Of a DNA stretch of 34,799 nucleotides, positions 22,895 through 29,349 are shown in pieces. The translations under genes and the position numbers were made by a program. Each line of letters starts with the position of its first letter. The first letter of the stretch is position 1. Origin of the DNA: JAHEJX01 sp041605955 (GTDB lineage Bacteria; Actinomycetota; Acidimicrobiia; Spongiisociales; UBA5794); NCBI GenBank assembly GCA_041605955.1, contig JBFIXI010000045.1:1-34799 (forward strand), written 5' to 3'. A model generated the notes under the pieces. It was given only the letters and a program-made list of their open reading frames with translations, was not told the origin of the DNA and searched no databases.

Positions 22895-24369
22895 CCGGCT
22901 CCGTAGTTGATTACAACACTCTTCTTGCGGGTGTAGCTGAGGAGCTCATCGATCGACCCCTCCCGCCCGATGCCGCTGTCCTTGTAGCCGCCGAACGGCA
23001 CTCCGAGAGGCTTGCGGCCGGAACCGTTGACCCACACAAGTCCGGCCTCGACACGGCGCGCCGTCTCCATGGCGTTCGCCTGATCTCGCGTCCAGATGTT
23101 TGCCGTCAATCCCATTGGCAAGGCGTTGATCGTCTCAATCATCTGGTCGTAGTCGCTCCACTTCAAGACGGCCGCAACCGGGCCGAAGACCTCTTCGCGG
23201 GCGATACTCATGTCCGGGGTCACGTCGTCGATGACAGTCGGATCGACGAAATAGCCGGTGTCGTAACCGGCGGTGGGGCCGCCACCAACCGTGACGCTGG
23301 CGCCCTCAGCTCGAGCCCGGTCAATGTGGCCGAGCACTCGGTCCCGGTGGGCGGCAAATGCCAACGGGCCCATATCTGTGGAGGAGTCGAGGGGATCACC
23401 GACTTGCAACTCACCGACCAGTTTGCCGAAGGCCGCCACAAAATCCTCGTGTACAGAGTCGTGCACAAGGATGCGCGACTGCGACATGCATGACTGGCCC
23501 ATTGAGCGTTTGAAGTTCATGCCCCCAATGGCGGCCACTGCGGCGGCTTCGATGTTGGCGTCGCCGAAGACGACGAGTGGGTTCTTGCCGCCGAGTTCCA
23601 AGCTCACGGTCTTGAATTGCCGGGCGGCGGCTTCGTTCACGGCCCTGCCGGACTGAATTCCACCGGTGAACGCCACGCGGGGAACCTCGGGATGAGCCAC
23701 GAGCGCCATGCCGGTGGGTGCGCCCGGCCCGGTAACGACGTTGACCACGCCCGGCGGCAAGATCTCGCCGGCGAGGCGGGCGAACTCGAGGGTCGTCAGT
23801 GACGTCTGTTCAGCCGGCTTGAGGACCACGGAGTTGCCGGCGGCCAGCACGGCAGCAGACTTGCCGGCAGCGTATTTGAGAGGGTGGTTGTAAGGAACGA
23901 TTCGGGCGACCACGCCGAAGGGCTCGAGGATCGTCGAAGCAAACGCACCCTTGGAATCCGGGTACGTTTCGCCCTTCGCTTCACCACTGATGCCTGCGAA
24001 GTAGCGCAGTTCGCGCGCTGAGCCAGCCGCGTCGCCGCGCATACCGGTGATAGGCAAGCCGGATTCGATCGTGTCCACAGTTGCCAGCCTCTCGGCGTTG
24101 TCGGCAATGGCGTCGGCAAGCTCGTTCATCTTGGCCATGCGCTCGTTCCATGGAGTGTCGCGCCAGGCGGCCGCTCCCTCCTTGGCAGCAGCAACGACGG
24201 TGGCGACGTCTCCCTCTGTGGCGATGCCGATCTGACAGATCTCCTCCTCAGTGACCGGGTTGACGCTTGGCAGGCTTCCCCCGCTGGCTTCGATCCATTC
24301 GTTGCCCGCGAACAACCTGGTTGGAGATCCGGCATGGCCGAGGATCTCGGCAACGTTGGCATCGCTCAT
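22891..24369 (-). CDS. NAD(P)-dependent aldehyde dehydrogenase
   Basis: 492 residues, the usual family length. An ideal AAGGAGGA site (24375-24382) lies five bases before the ATG at 24369, so a longer frame to 24459 is rejected. Catalytic residues: Asn161 in PYNHP, Lys184 in VLKPAE, Glu258 in LELGGKNP and Cys294 in GQSCMSQSR. The closing segment GRKPLGVPFGGYKDSGIGREGSIDELLSYTRKKSVVI is typical. It oxidises an aldehyde to the acid; here the aldehyde may come from the P450 or SDR product of the two genes upstream. Cytoplasmic. Confidence 0.95.
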   Translation of the reverse strand: MSDANVAEILGHAGSPTRLFAGNEWIEASGGSLPSVNPVTEEEICQIGIATEGDVATVVAAAKEGAAAWRDTPWNERMAKMNELADAIADNAERLATVDTIESGLPITGMRGDAAGSARELRYFAGISGEAKGETYPDSKGAFASTILEPFGVVARIVPYNHPLKYAAGKSAAVLAAGNSVVLKPAEQTSLTTLEFARLAGEILPPGVVNVVTGPGAPTGMALVAHPEVPRVAFTGGIQSGRAVNEAAARQFKTVSLELGGKNPLVVFGDANIEAAAVAAIGGMNFKRSMGQSCMSQSRILVHDSVHEDFVAAFGKLVGELQVGDPLDSSTDMGPLAFAAHRDRVLGHIDRARAEGASVTVGGGPTAGYDTGYFVDPTVIDDVTPDMSIAREEVFGPVAAVLKWSDYDQMIETINALPMGLTANIWTRDQANAMETARRVEAGLVWVNGSGRKPLGVPFGGYKDSGIGREGSIDELLSYTRKKSVVINYGAG

Positions 24370-24397
24370 CAGGTTCCTCCTTCGGGGCGGATCCCCG

Positions 24398-25642
24398 CTA
24401 GTTGCAGTCGAATCTGACCCAATACTCTCTCCATCTCGTAAATCGGGTGGTCCGGTCATCCTTGGCTTGTTGCTTAGAGGGATGCCGCTCCGGATCTCTA
24501 GTCACGACCGCCTGAATCATCTTGGCCACGAGCCCGTATAGATGATCGGCAGCCGGCTCAGCGTGACTGCTTTGTTGGAGCCCCCCTGCCACTTTGCGAC
24601 CAGGGCAGATGTGAGGGCCGGCACCGAAGGACAGTCCCCAGAGAGGATTGCGCGACGGCATTTCCCGATTCGGATTGAACTCTGTGGCGTCCGGGCCGAA
24701 CAGATCGGGATCGCGATTGGCGGCTGCCAGATCAAGCACCACGAGCGCTCCCTCGGGTATGGGAGTGCCGGCGACCGTTGTGGCCTCCTCAGCGCGTCGC
24801 TTGGCCTTCGGTGTCGTGGGCCTGAGGCGCAGTGTTTCGTGCATGCACCGTTGCGCAAACGCCATGTCCCTCTTGACCCGTTCCCAGTACTCCGGCCGTT
24901 CGTCGCGGCTGTCGAGAAGCAGATCGACTGCGTTGATCAAAGTCTGTGAGCTGGTGTGCGTGCCGCCTTGAAGGTACGTGCCCGCCTCCCGAACGATGAT
25001 GTCGTCAGACGTCAGGCCGAGCGCCGGATCGGCTCGATGGCGCAGCAGGCTCGTGAGGATGTCGTGCGGAAGATCGTCTTCTTCGATGTCCCCGCGGGCC
25101 AAGGCCTCCAGCGCTTGCTGACGCCGCTCCATCGAGGGCACGCCGAACTGCTCGTGGAAGCCGGTGTGGGCGCCGCGAACGGCACTGCGAATCGCGTCCG
25201 GGTCCTTGGCATCGACGATCGCGCTCGCCTGGGAGAACTCCTCCACGAACGAAATGAGGCTTTCTCGTGCTGAGTGGTCATCGGGGTCGAGATCGAACCC
25301 GGCGCGTTTGGCGGCGAGCACGATGGCAAGGCGCTCGCCGAGCCGGAACAAATCCGCCTCGCCGGTAGCCGCCGCCTCGGCCACCATCTGGTCGGCGATC
25401 GGTGGGAACAGCTCCACCTCGTAGAGCTTGAGGATGTCTGGGCGGAACTGCATGTTCTCCAGGCGCCGCCGATCGCGGTGGGCCCGGCCGTGCATGATGC
25501 TCACCACACCTTCGCGGACGTTGCCTTCGGCGTAAGTCCGCTTGTCGAAGGTGCGCGATAGATGGGGATTCATCAGCGCCTCTTTGATGGCGCCGTACTC
25601 CTGCAGGACTACCTCAGCTGTGATTGGTTCGACGATGCGCAT
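24398..25642 (-). CDS. Cytochrome P450
   Basis: 414 residues from ATG 25642 (GAGGT box upstream), nine bases after the SDR stop. Soluble bacterial P450 with no membrane anchor. Heme ligand Cys346 in FGAGPHICPGRK, ExxR motif E269-TL-R272, an HRDRRR helix C region and a PERF-like EFNPNRE are present. The I-helix motif reads QGGTHTSS (225-232): the usual acidic residue before the conserved Thr is His229, which is unusual for oxygen-activating P450s. The region beyond the heme loop is rather divergent (GGLQQSSHAEPAADHLYG) but ends in the normal RFTRWREYWVRF. The likely electron donor is the ferredoxin encoded at 28522-28722; no ferredoxin reductase is in the window. Confidence 0.93.
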   Translation of the reverse strand: MRIVEPITAEVVLQEYGAIKEALMNPHLSRTFDKRTYAEGNVREGVVSIMHGRAHRDRRRLENMQFRPDILKLYEVELFPPIADQMVAEAAATGEADLFRLGERLAIVLAAKRAGFDLDPDDHSARESLISFVEEFSQASAIVDAKDPDAIRSAVRGAHTGFHEQFGVPSMERRQQALEALARGDIEEDDLPHDILTSLLRHRADPALGLTSDDIIVREAGTYLQGGTHTSSQTLINAVDLLLDSRDERPEYWERVKRDMAFAQRCMHETLRLRPTTPKAKRRAEEATTVAGTPIPEGALVVLDLAAANRDPDLFGPDATEFNPNREMPSRNPLWGLSFGAGPHICPGRKVAGGLQQSSHAEPAADHLYGLVAKMIQAVVTRDPERHPSKQQAKDDRTTRFTRWREYWVRFDCN

Positions 25643-25650
25643 GGATGACC

Positions 25651-26427
25651 TCAGTGCATGACCGATCCGCCGTCGACGACGAGCGTTTGGCCTGTGATGA
25701 AGGCGCTGTCGTCTGAAGCGAAGAACGCCATGGCTCCGGCCAGGTCCTCGGGCAACTGGACACGTTTTATGGCGCGGTCGGCAGTCTTCTTCTGGCGTGC
25801 CTCGAGCATCTCCTCGGAAGGGTTCTCTTCGCTGAGGGTGCCGCCCGGGGCGATGCAGTTCACCGTTATGCCGTCGCCGCCGACTTCGCGGGCCAGAGTT
25901 CGGGTGAAACCGATGATTGCGGCTTTGGACGCCACATAGTGGACGCGCATGGGCACACCTTTGAAGACGACCCCGCTGCTGATATTGACGATCTTGCCGT
26001 AGCCGTTCTTCCGCATCTCGGGAACAGCGGCTTTGCAGGCCAGCCAAGTCCCGGCCACGTTGACGTCCATCATCTTGCGCCACTCGGCGAGATCGATGTC
26101 CTCAAAGCCGACGCGCGACATGGGCACGACGGAGAACATGCTGGCGTTGTTGACGAGGATGTCGACACGTCCGAAAGCCTTGACCGTCGTTGCGACCATG
26201 GCGGCGACGGCCTCCTCATCCGAGACGTCGCACGCAATGGCAATTGCGTCGCCGCCGGAATCGGTGATCTCCTTGGCCACCGCTTCTGCTCCGGCGAGGT
26301 CGAGATCAGCGATGGCGACCTTTGCCCCTTCGGCAACTAACCGCATGGCATAGACCTTGCCGATGCCGTGCGCGGCTCCCGTGACGATCGCCACCCTGTC
26401 CTGGAGCCGCGTGCTCAGACTGCCCAT
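25651..26427 (-). CDS. Short-chain dehydrogenase/reductase (SDR)
   Basis: 258 residues, classical SDR. Cofactor motif TGAAHGIG (16-23), ADLDL after the second strand (an Asp that favours NAD over NADP), NNAS (93-96), catalytic Ser151, Tyr164 and Lys168 (YVASK), and the closing FITGQTLVVDGGSVMH. The ATG has a GAAGGGA box upstream. It would interconvert an alcohol and a ketone or aldehyde. Its place between the regulator and the P450 suggests it oxidises a P450 hydroxylation product, which the aldehyde dehydrogenase could finish. Confidence 0.93.
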   Translation of the reverse strand: MGSLSTRLQDRVAIVTGAAHGIGKVYAMRLVAEGAKVAIADLDLAGAEAVAKEITDSGGDAIAIACDVSDEEAVAAMVATTVKAFGRVDILVNNASMFSVVPMSRVGFEDIDLAEWRKMMDVNVAGTWLACKAAVPEMRKNGYGKIVNISSGVVFKGVPMRVHYVASKAAIIGFTRTLAREVGGDGITVNCIAPGGTLSEENPSEEMLEARQKKTADRAIKRVQLPEDLAGAMAFFASDDSAFITGQTLVVDGGSVMH

Positions 26428-26440
26428 CTTGTTTCCCTTC

Positions 26441-27160
26441 TCATCTGCCCGCAGGCGGCTGCGGGCCTTCTTTCTCTGAACGTTGCGCCACCCGCCGCTT
26501 CAACTCGCCGGCGACTTCGCGGAGGTGCGACTCGAGCCATGCGGCCGCTAGATCCGGATCGCCGAGCTTGACTCGATCGAGCAGATCGTCGTGGGTGTGC
26601 AGCCGAACATCGGCCAGGCCAGTCGTGTAGCGGTTCACCTCGGCGCGGAATTGCATGATCGTGCTAACGACTCGCGGAGTGTTGCCGATCGAATAGAAAG
26701 TCCGATAGAAGCTGCGCCGAGCCTCGAGCCAGCCCTCCTGATCCGCCCTCTCTGGAAGCTCAGCGGCGAGGATCGCCAGATTCTCGAACTGATCTGGAGT
26801 GATGGCTGCCACGGTCTTGCGCAACGCAAACGTCTCGATGAGGATCCGCATCTCGTAGAGATCGGAGATCTCCTCGAGGGACAGCGCTCGCACGGTGGCC
26901 CCGCGGTGGGCGTGTAACTCGACCAGTCCTTCGGCGTCCAGTTGGCGCAGCGCCGATCTGATCGGCATTCGGCTGACTTCGAACAGCTGTGCCAGACCCT
27001 CCTGGGATAGGTGCTCACCGGGTTGGAAAATGCCGGCCGCTATCGCACTACGCACGACGGAGGCGACGCGCTCTTCAATCGTCCGGAATTGGCCGTGCGA
27101 CGTCGTCACCAACTGGTGGAGCGTTGTGTCCGGGTTCGGCGCGGAATCAACGGCGGTCAA
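26441..27160 (-). CDS. GntR-family (FCD) transcriptional regulator of the 11-gene operon
   Basis: About 239 residues. The start is taken as TTG 27160, which follows a GGAGGTGGAG stretch and overlaps the MFS stop by 14 bases; longer frames are possible. The N-terminal winged helix reads VVRSAIAAGIFQPGEHLSQEGLAQLFEVSRMPIRSALRQLDAEGLVELHAHRGATVRALS. The C-terminal FCD helices follow (EISDLYEMRILIETFALRKTV), with a His further on (THDDLLDRV) that may bind metal or ligand. FCD proteins are usually repressors released by small carboxylic acids. Being the second gene of the operon, it probably acts on the palindromes at 28427-28440 and 28501-28514. Confidence 0.9.
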   Translation of the reverse strand: MTAVDSAPNPDTTLHQLVTTSHGQFRTIEERVASVVRSAIAAGIFQPGEHLSQEGLAQLFEVSRMPIRSALRQLDAEGLVELHAHRGATVRALSLEEISDLYEMRILIETFALRKTVAAITPDQFENLAILAAELPERADQEGWLEARRSFYRTFYSIGNTPRVVSTIMQFRAEVNRYTTGLADVRLHTHDDLLDRVKLGDPDLAAAWLESHLREVAGELKRRVAQRSEKEGPQPPAGR

Positions 27161-28388
27161 AAATCTCCACCTCCTCCTTGCCCGAGCTTTGTTCGTCAGT
27201 GAGTCGGGCATCGAGTGACCGCAGCGGGATGACGAGGAGCGTTGACATGAACGTGGCGGCTGCCATCAACACAATGGCCGAGGACAATTCGATGCTGAGA
27301 ATCGCCACGCCTACGAATGCCGGCCCGACGAACTTGGCGAAGTTGCGCACTGCTCCGGTAACCGCGACAAAGCGGGCACGCTGTTCCGTAGCGGTCGCAG
27401 AAGCGACCAGAGAGTTAACGAATACCCCGGATAGCCCATCGGCGAGACCGAAGGCCACAGCCGCACCCAGTATCAACGCAGGCAAAGTGGCAAGCGCCCA
27501 CACGGCGAGTGCCACACCCTCGATCGCAAGACCAACGGCGACGAAGGTGGTTGGTCGACCGAATGCCGCGATACGGCCGGCAGTCGCGGAGGGAACGATT
27601 CCGATCAGCGCAGACGCGCCCACCACAAGGCCGGCGAAAGCGGGGGAGAAGTCCCGGGCGTCGACGAGCAGCACGGGCAGGTAGGTCAGGATCGAGAACT
27701 TGAGGAACATGCGGAGGAATCCAGCGTATTGGAGCGCCATGACGCCCCGCATGCGGAAGACGTCGACGAACGCGCTGATGCCCGGGGCGGCGCCCTGCCG
27801 GCGCCGCAATGCAGGGGGATCGGTCATCTTGCCGAGGACGGCGAAGCCGAACGGAATGGCGAGGAGCTGGCCAAGCCAAGGCACCTGCCAAGCCAGTGCG
27901 GCAAGGACACCGCCGATGATCGGCAACGTTCCGTCGCCTACGAGCATCGAAACAGAGCGGCGGCCTTGCCCGCGGATCAGATCGGAGCCCCGGAAGGCGT
28001 CGCCCAGAATGGTCATCGTGAGAGGCAGCAGGCCTGCGAACGCCAACCCCTGTACGAAACGGATTCCAAGAAAGAGCTCAAACGAACTGGTCGCCAGTTG
28101 CAACGCGATGCCGGCCAACCCGAAAGCCACCATCGACCAGCCGAACACTCGTCGTCGGCCGATACGGTCGGCAAGGATTCCGGCGGGTATCGCTCCGAGC
28201 GCCGCCGGCAGCAAGTAGACACTCATCACCAGTGCCAATCGGCTGTCGGTGAGCCCGAGAGCATCACGCATCACGGGAAGCGAAGGCGCCACGAGTTGGA
28301 CGCCGGTCTGGGCGACGATGGCACCGGAGTACGCGAACCAAGAGTTGATGGTCGCCTGGCGCGGCGCCAATTCGGCCTGAGAGGTCAC
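27147..28388 (-). CDS. MFS transporter, first gene of the 11-gene operon
   Basis: 413 residues with about twelve membrane segments, GTG start at 28388. LPAALGAIPAGILADRIGRRRVFGWSM is the MFS signature loop. It is a paralogue of the protein at 21665-22894, sharing blocks in the middle and last helices. The gene overlaps the GntR gene downstream. A promoter with a TATAGT -10 box and a 14-bp palindrome lies just upstream. Probably the uptake or efflux system for the compound sensed by the co-encoded regulator. Confidence 0.9.
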   Translation of the reverse strand: MTSQAELAPRQATINSWFAYSGAIVAQTGVQLVAPSLPVMRDALGLTDSRLALVMSVYLLPAALGAIPAGILADRIGRRRVFGWSMVAFGLAGIALQLATSSFELFLGIRFVQGLAFAGLLPLTMTILGDAFRGSDLIRGQGRRSVSMLVGDGTLPIIGGVLAALAWQVPWLGQLLAIPFGFAVLGKMTDPPALRRRQGAAPGISAFVDVFRMRGVMALQYAGFLRMFLKFSILTYLPVLLVDARDFSPAFAGLVVGASALIGIVPSATAGRIAAFGRPTTFVAVGLAIEGVALAVWALATLPALILGAAVAFGLADGLSGVFVNSLVASATATEQRARFVAVTGAVRNFAKFVGPAFVGVAILSIELSSAIVLMAAATFMSTLLVIPLRSLDARLTDEQSSGKEEVEIFDRR

Positions 28389-28417
28389 GTTGAAGTCCTG
28401 AATGCAGCCAGGACCCG

Positions 28418-28440
28418 ACTATACAAGATTGGATCCAATC
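28418..28440 (-). promoter_or_regulatory. Promoter of the 11-gene operon with overlapping 14-bp operator palindrome
   Basis: On the minus strand the -10 hexamer TATAGT occupies 28418-28423. Three bases upstream is the perfect palindrome GATTGGATCCAATC (28427-28440), which would lie in the -10/-35 spacer; no good -35 box is seen. A repressor bound here would block RNA polymerase. The most likely ligand is the GntR protein encoded by the second gene of the operon. Confidence 0.65.
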
Positions 28441-28500
28441 GGACCTTTGAACCCTACCGGCGTAGCCGAGTTAGGGCGCACTCGAATAGCCCGTGGAGGA

Positions 28501-28514
28501 GATCGGATCCAATG
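28501..28514. promoter_or_regulatory. Second copy of the 14-bp operator
   Basis: GATCGGATCCAATG matches the palindrome at 28427-28440 at 12 of 14 positions. The two centres are 74 bp apart, about seven helical turns. It lies just beyond the ferredoxin stop, inside the 133-bp gap upstream of the MFS gene. Confidence 0.5.
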
Positions 28515-28521
28515 CGCCAAT

Positions 28522-28722
28522 TCAGCTGTTGGGCGATTCCGCCAGGCGCAGCGCCCCGGTGGGGCAATTGGCTACTGCGTCGGCCAGCAGCTCCGACGGC
28601 GTGGTGGCTGCGGCCGGGAGAACTGTCACCGTCGGATCGGTCGAGCCGAGCCGGAACGCATCTGGCGCAACGAGCACGCACTCGCCCGATCCGATGCAAA
28701 GCTCATCATCGAGCTCAATCAC
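28522..28722 (-). CDS. Small 3Fe-4S-type ferredoxin (P450 redox partner type)
   Basis: 66 residues, GTG start, seven bases after the cupin stop, so cotranscribed with it. Three cysteines: Cys9 and Cys15 in ELCIGSGECVLVAPDAF, and Cys53 in ANCPTGAL. The place of a possible fourth cluster ligand is taken by Ser12. This is the layout of actinobacterial 3Fe-4S ferredoxins that feed cytochromes P450. The P450 at 24398-25642 is the obvious partner, but the two genes appear to be in different transcription units with different operators. Confidence 0.9.
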   Translation of the reverse strand: MIELDDELCIGSGECVLVAPDAFRLGSTDPTVTVLPAAATTPSELLADAVANCPTGALRLAESPNS

Positions 28723-28729
28723 TCTTGCG

Positions 28730-29260
28730 CTACTGGATCGTGGGGTGCCGCTCGATCTGGTGCAGCCCGAGCGCCTTCACCATGAACGTGTCCTGGACCG
28801 CCAGATAGCGAGCAGTCTCGGTCTCGCTGGTGTTGATGTGCTGGTGCCATGCCCAAAGCGGGATGCCGATCAAGTCGCCTTCTTCCCAATCGATCCGTTG
28901 CAGCGGCTCACCCTCGTAGCCAATGTTGGAGTAGCCCTTGCCCTTGATGATGTAGAGGACTGCCTCCGTCGTATGGCGATGGTTGGTCGACTTGCCGAGC
29001 GGCGGTAGCTCGCTGAGATGGGGCTGCAGCCGGCGCTCGCCGGTCAGCTTCATGAACCGCGCCTTCGTGTTCCTGTACTCGCGCGGCACCAGTTCGGTCT
29101 CCCGCAGGTTCTTGACGATGGTGACTTCGTTGGCCGGATTCTTGATGTTCCACTCTTCGCGATCCTTCATCTCGCTGATTTCCGTCTCGCTCAGCGGTTG
29201 GTCGCGGTAGCCAATGTCAGCGGCGTAGTCACCGTCGCTGACCTTCTTCTCCTCGCTCAC
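28730..29260 (-). CDS. Cupin-domain protein, possible dioxygenase
   Basis: 176 residues from GTG 29260, which has an excellent GGAGGAG site; a longer frame to 29308 would cover the operator. A single cupin barrel in the C-terminal two thirds. Motif 1 is NHRHTTEAVLYIIKGKGY with metal ligands His94, His96 and Glu99; motif 2 is GDLIGIPLWAWHQHINT with His139 or His141. So a metal site of the 3-His-1-Glu type is complete. Gentisate-dioxygenase-like and other cupin enzymes share this pattern. An acidic N-terminus of about 45 residues has no clear function. A dioxygenase or isomerase step is inferred. Confidence 0.82.
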   Translation of the reverse strand: MSEEKKVSDGDYAADIGYRDQPLSETEISEMKDREEWNIKNPANEVTIVKNLRETELVPREYRNTKARFMKLTGERRLQPHLSELPPLGKSTNHRHTTEAVLYIIKGKGYSNIGYEGEPLQRIDWEEGDLIGIPLWAWHQHINTSETETARYLAVQDTFMVKALGLHQIERHPTIQ

Positions 29261-29274
29261 ATTCTCCTCCGATC

Positions 29275-29291
29275 TTGCATACTGCATACAG
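29275..29291. promoter_or_regulatory. 17-bp GntR-type operator upstream of the cupin gene (site C)
   Basis: TTGCATACTGCATACAG begins 14 bp upstream of the cupin GTG. Its first part, with flanking bases (CGATCTTGCATACTG, 29270-29284), is identical over 15 bp to the site in front of the Mo-hydroxylase operon (33360-33374). This suggests a separate, co-regulated promoter for the cupin-ferredoxin pair. Confidence 0.7.
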
Positions 29292-29323
29292 AGTAGCTGA
29301 TGGGTCACCTTGTGAGTATTGCT

Positions 29324-29349
29324 GTTCAGTCCTCGCCGTTCAGTCCTCG
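29324..29349. repeat. Short direct repeat across the Mo-subunit stop codon
   Basis: GTTCAGTCCTCG occurs at 29324-29335 and 29338-29349, period 14. On the minus strand the second copy supplies the final residues and the TGA of the molybdenum-subunit gene. Probably a small slippage duplication that reset the C-terminus. Confidence 0.7.

Noticed and set aside
28419..28430. TTGTATA on the minus strand in the MFS promoter, resembling half of the 17-bp motif
   Set aside because: The right half does not match. The sequence is better explained by the -10 box TATAGT with the adjoining palindrome.
27729..28808. Plus-strand ORF of 359 codons
   Set aside because: It lies antisense to an MFS gene, runs through the promoter and operator region and into the ferredoxin gene, and has no recognisable domain.
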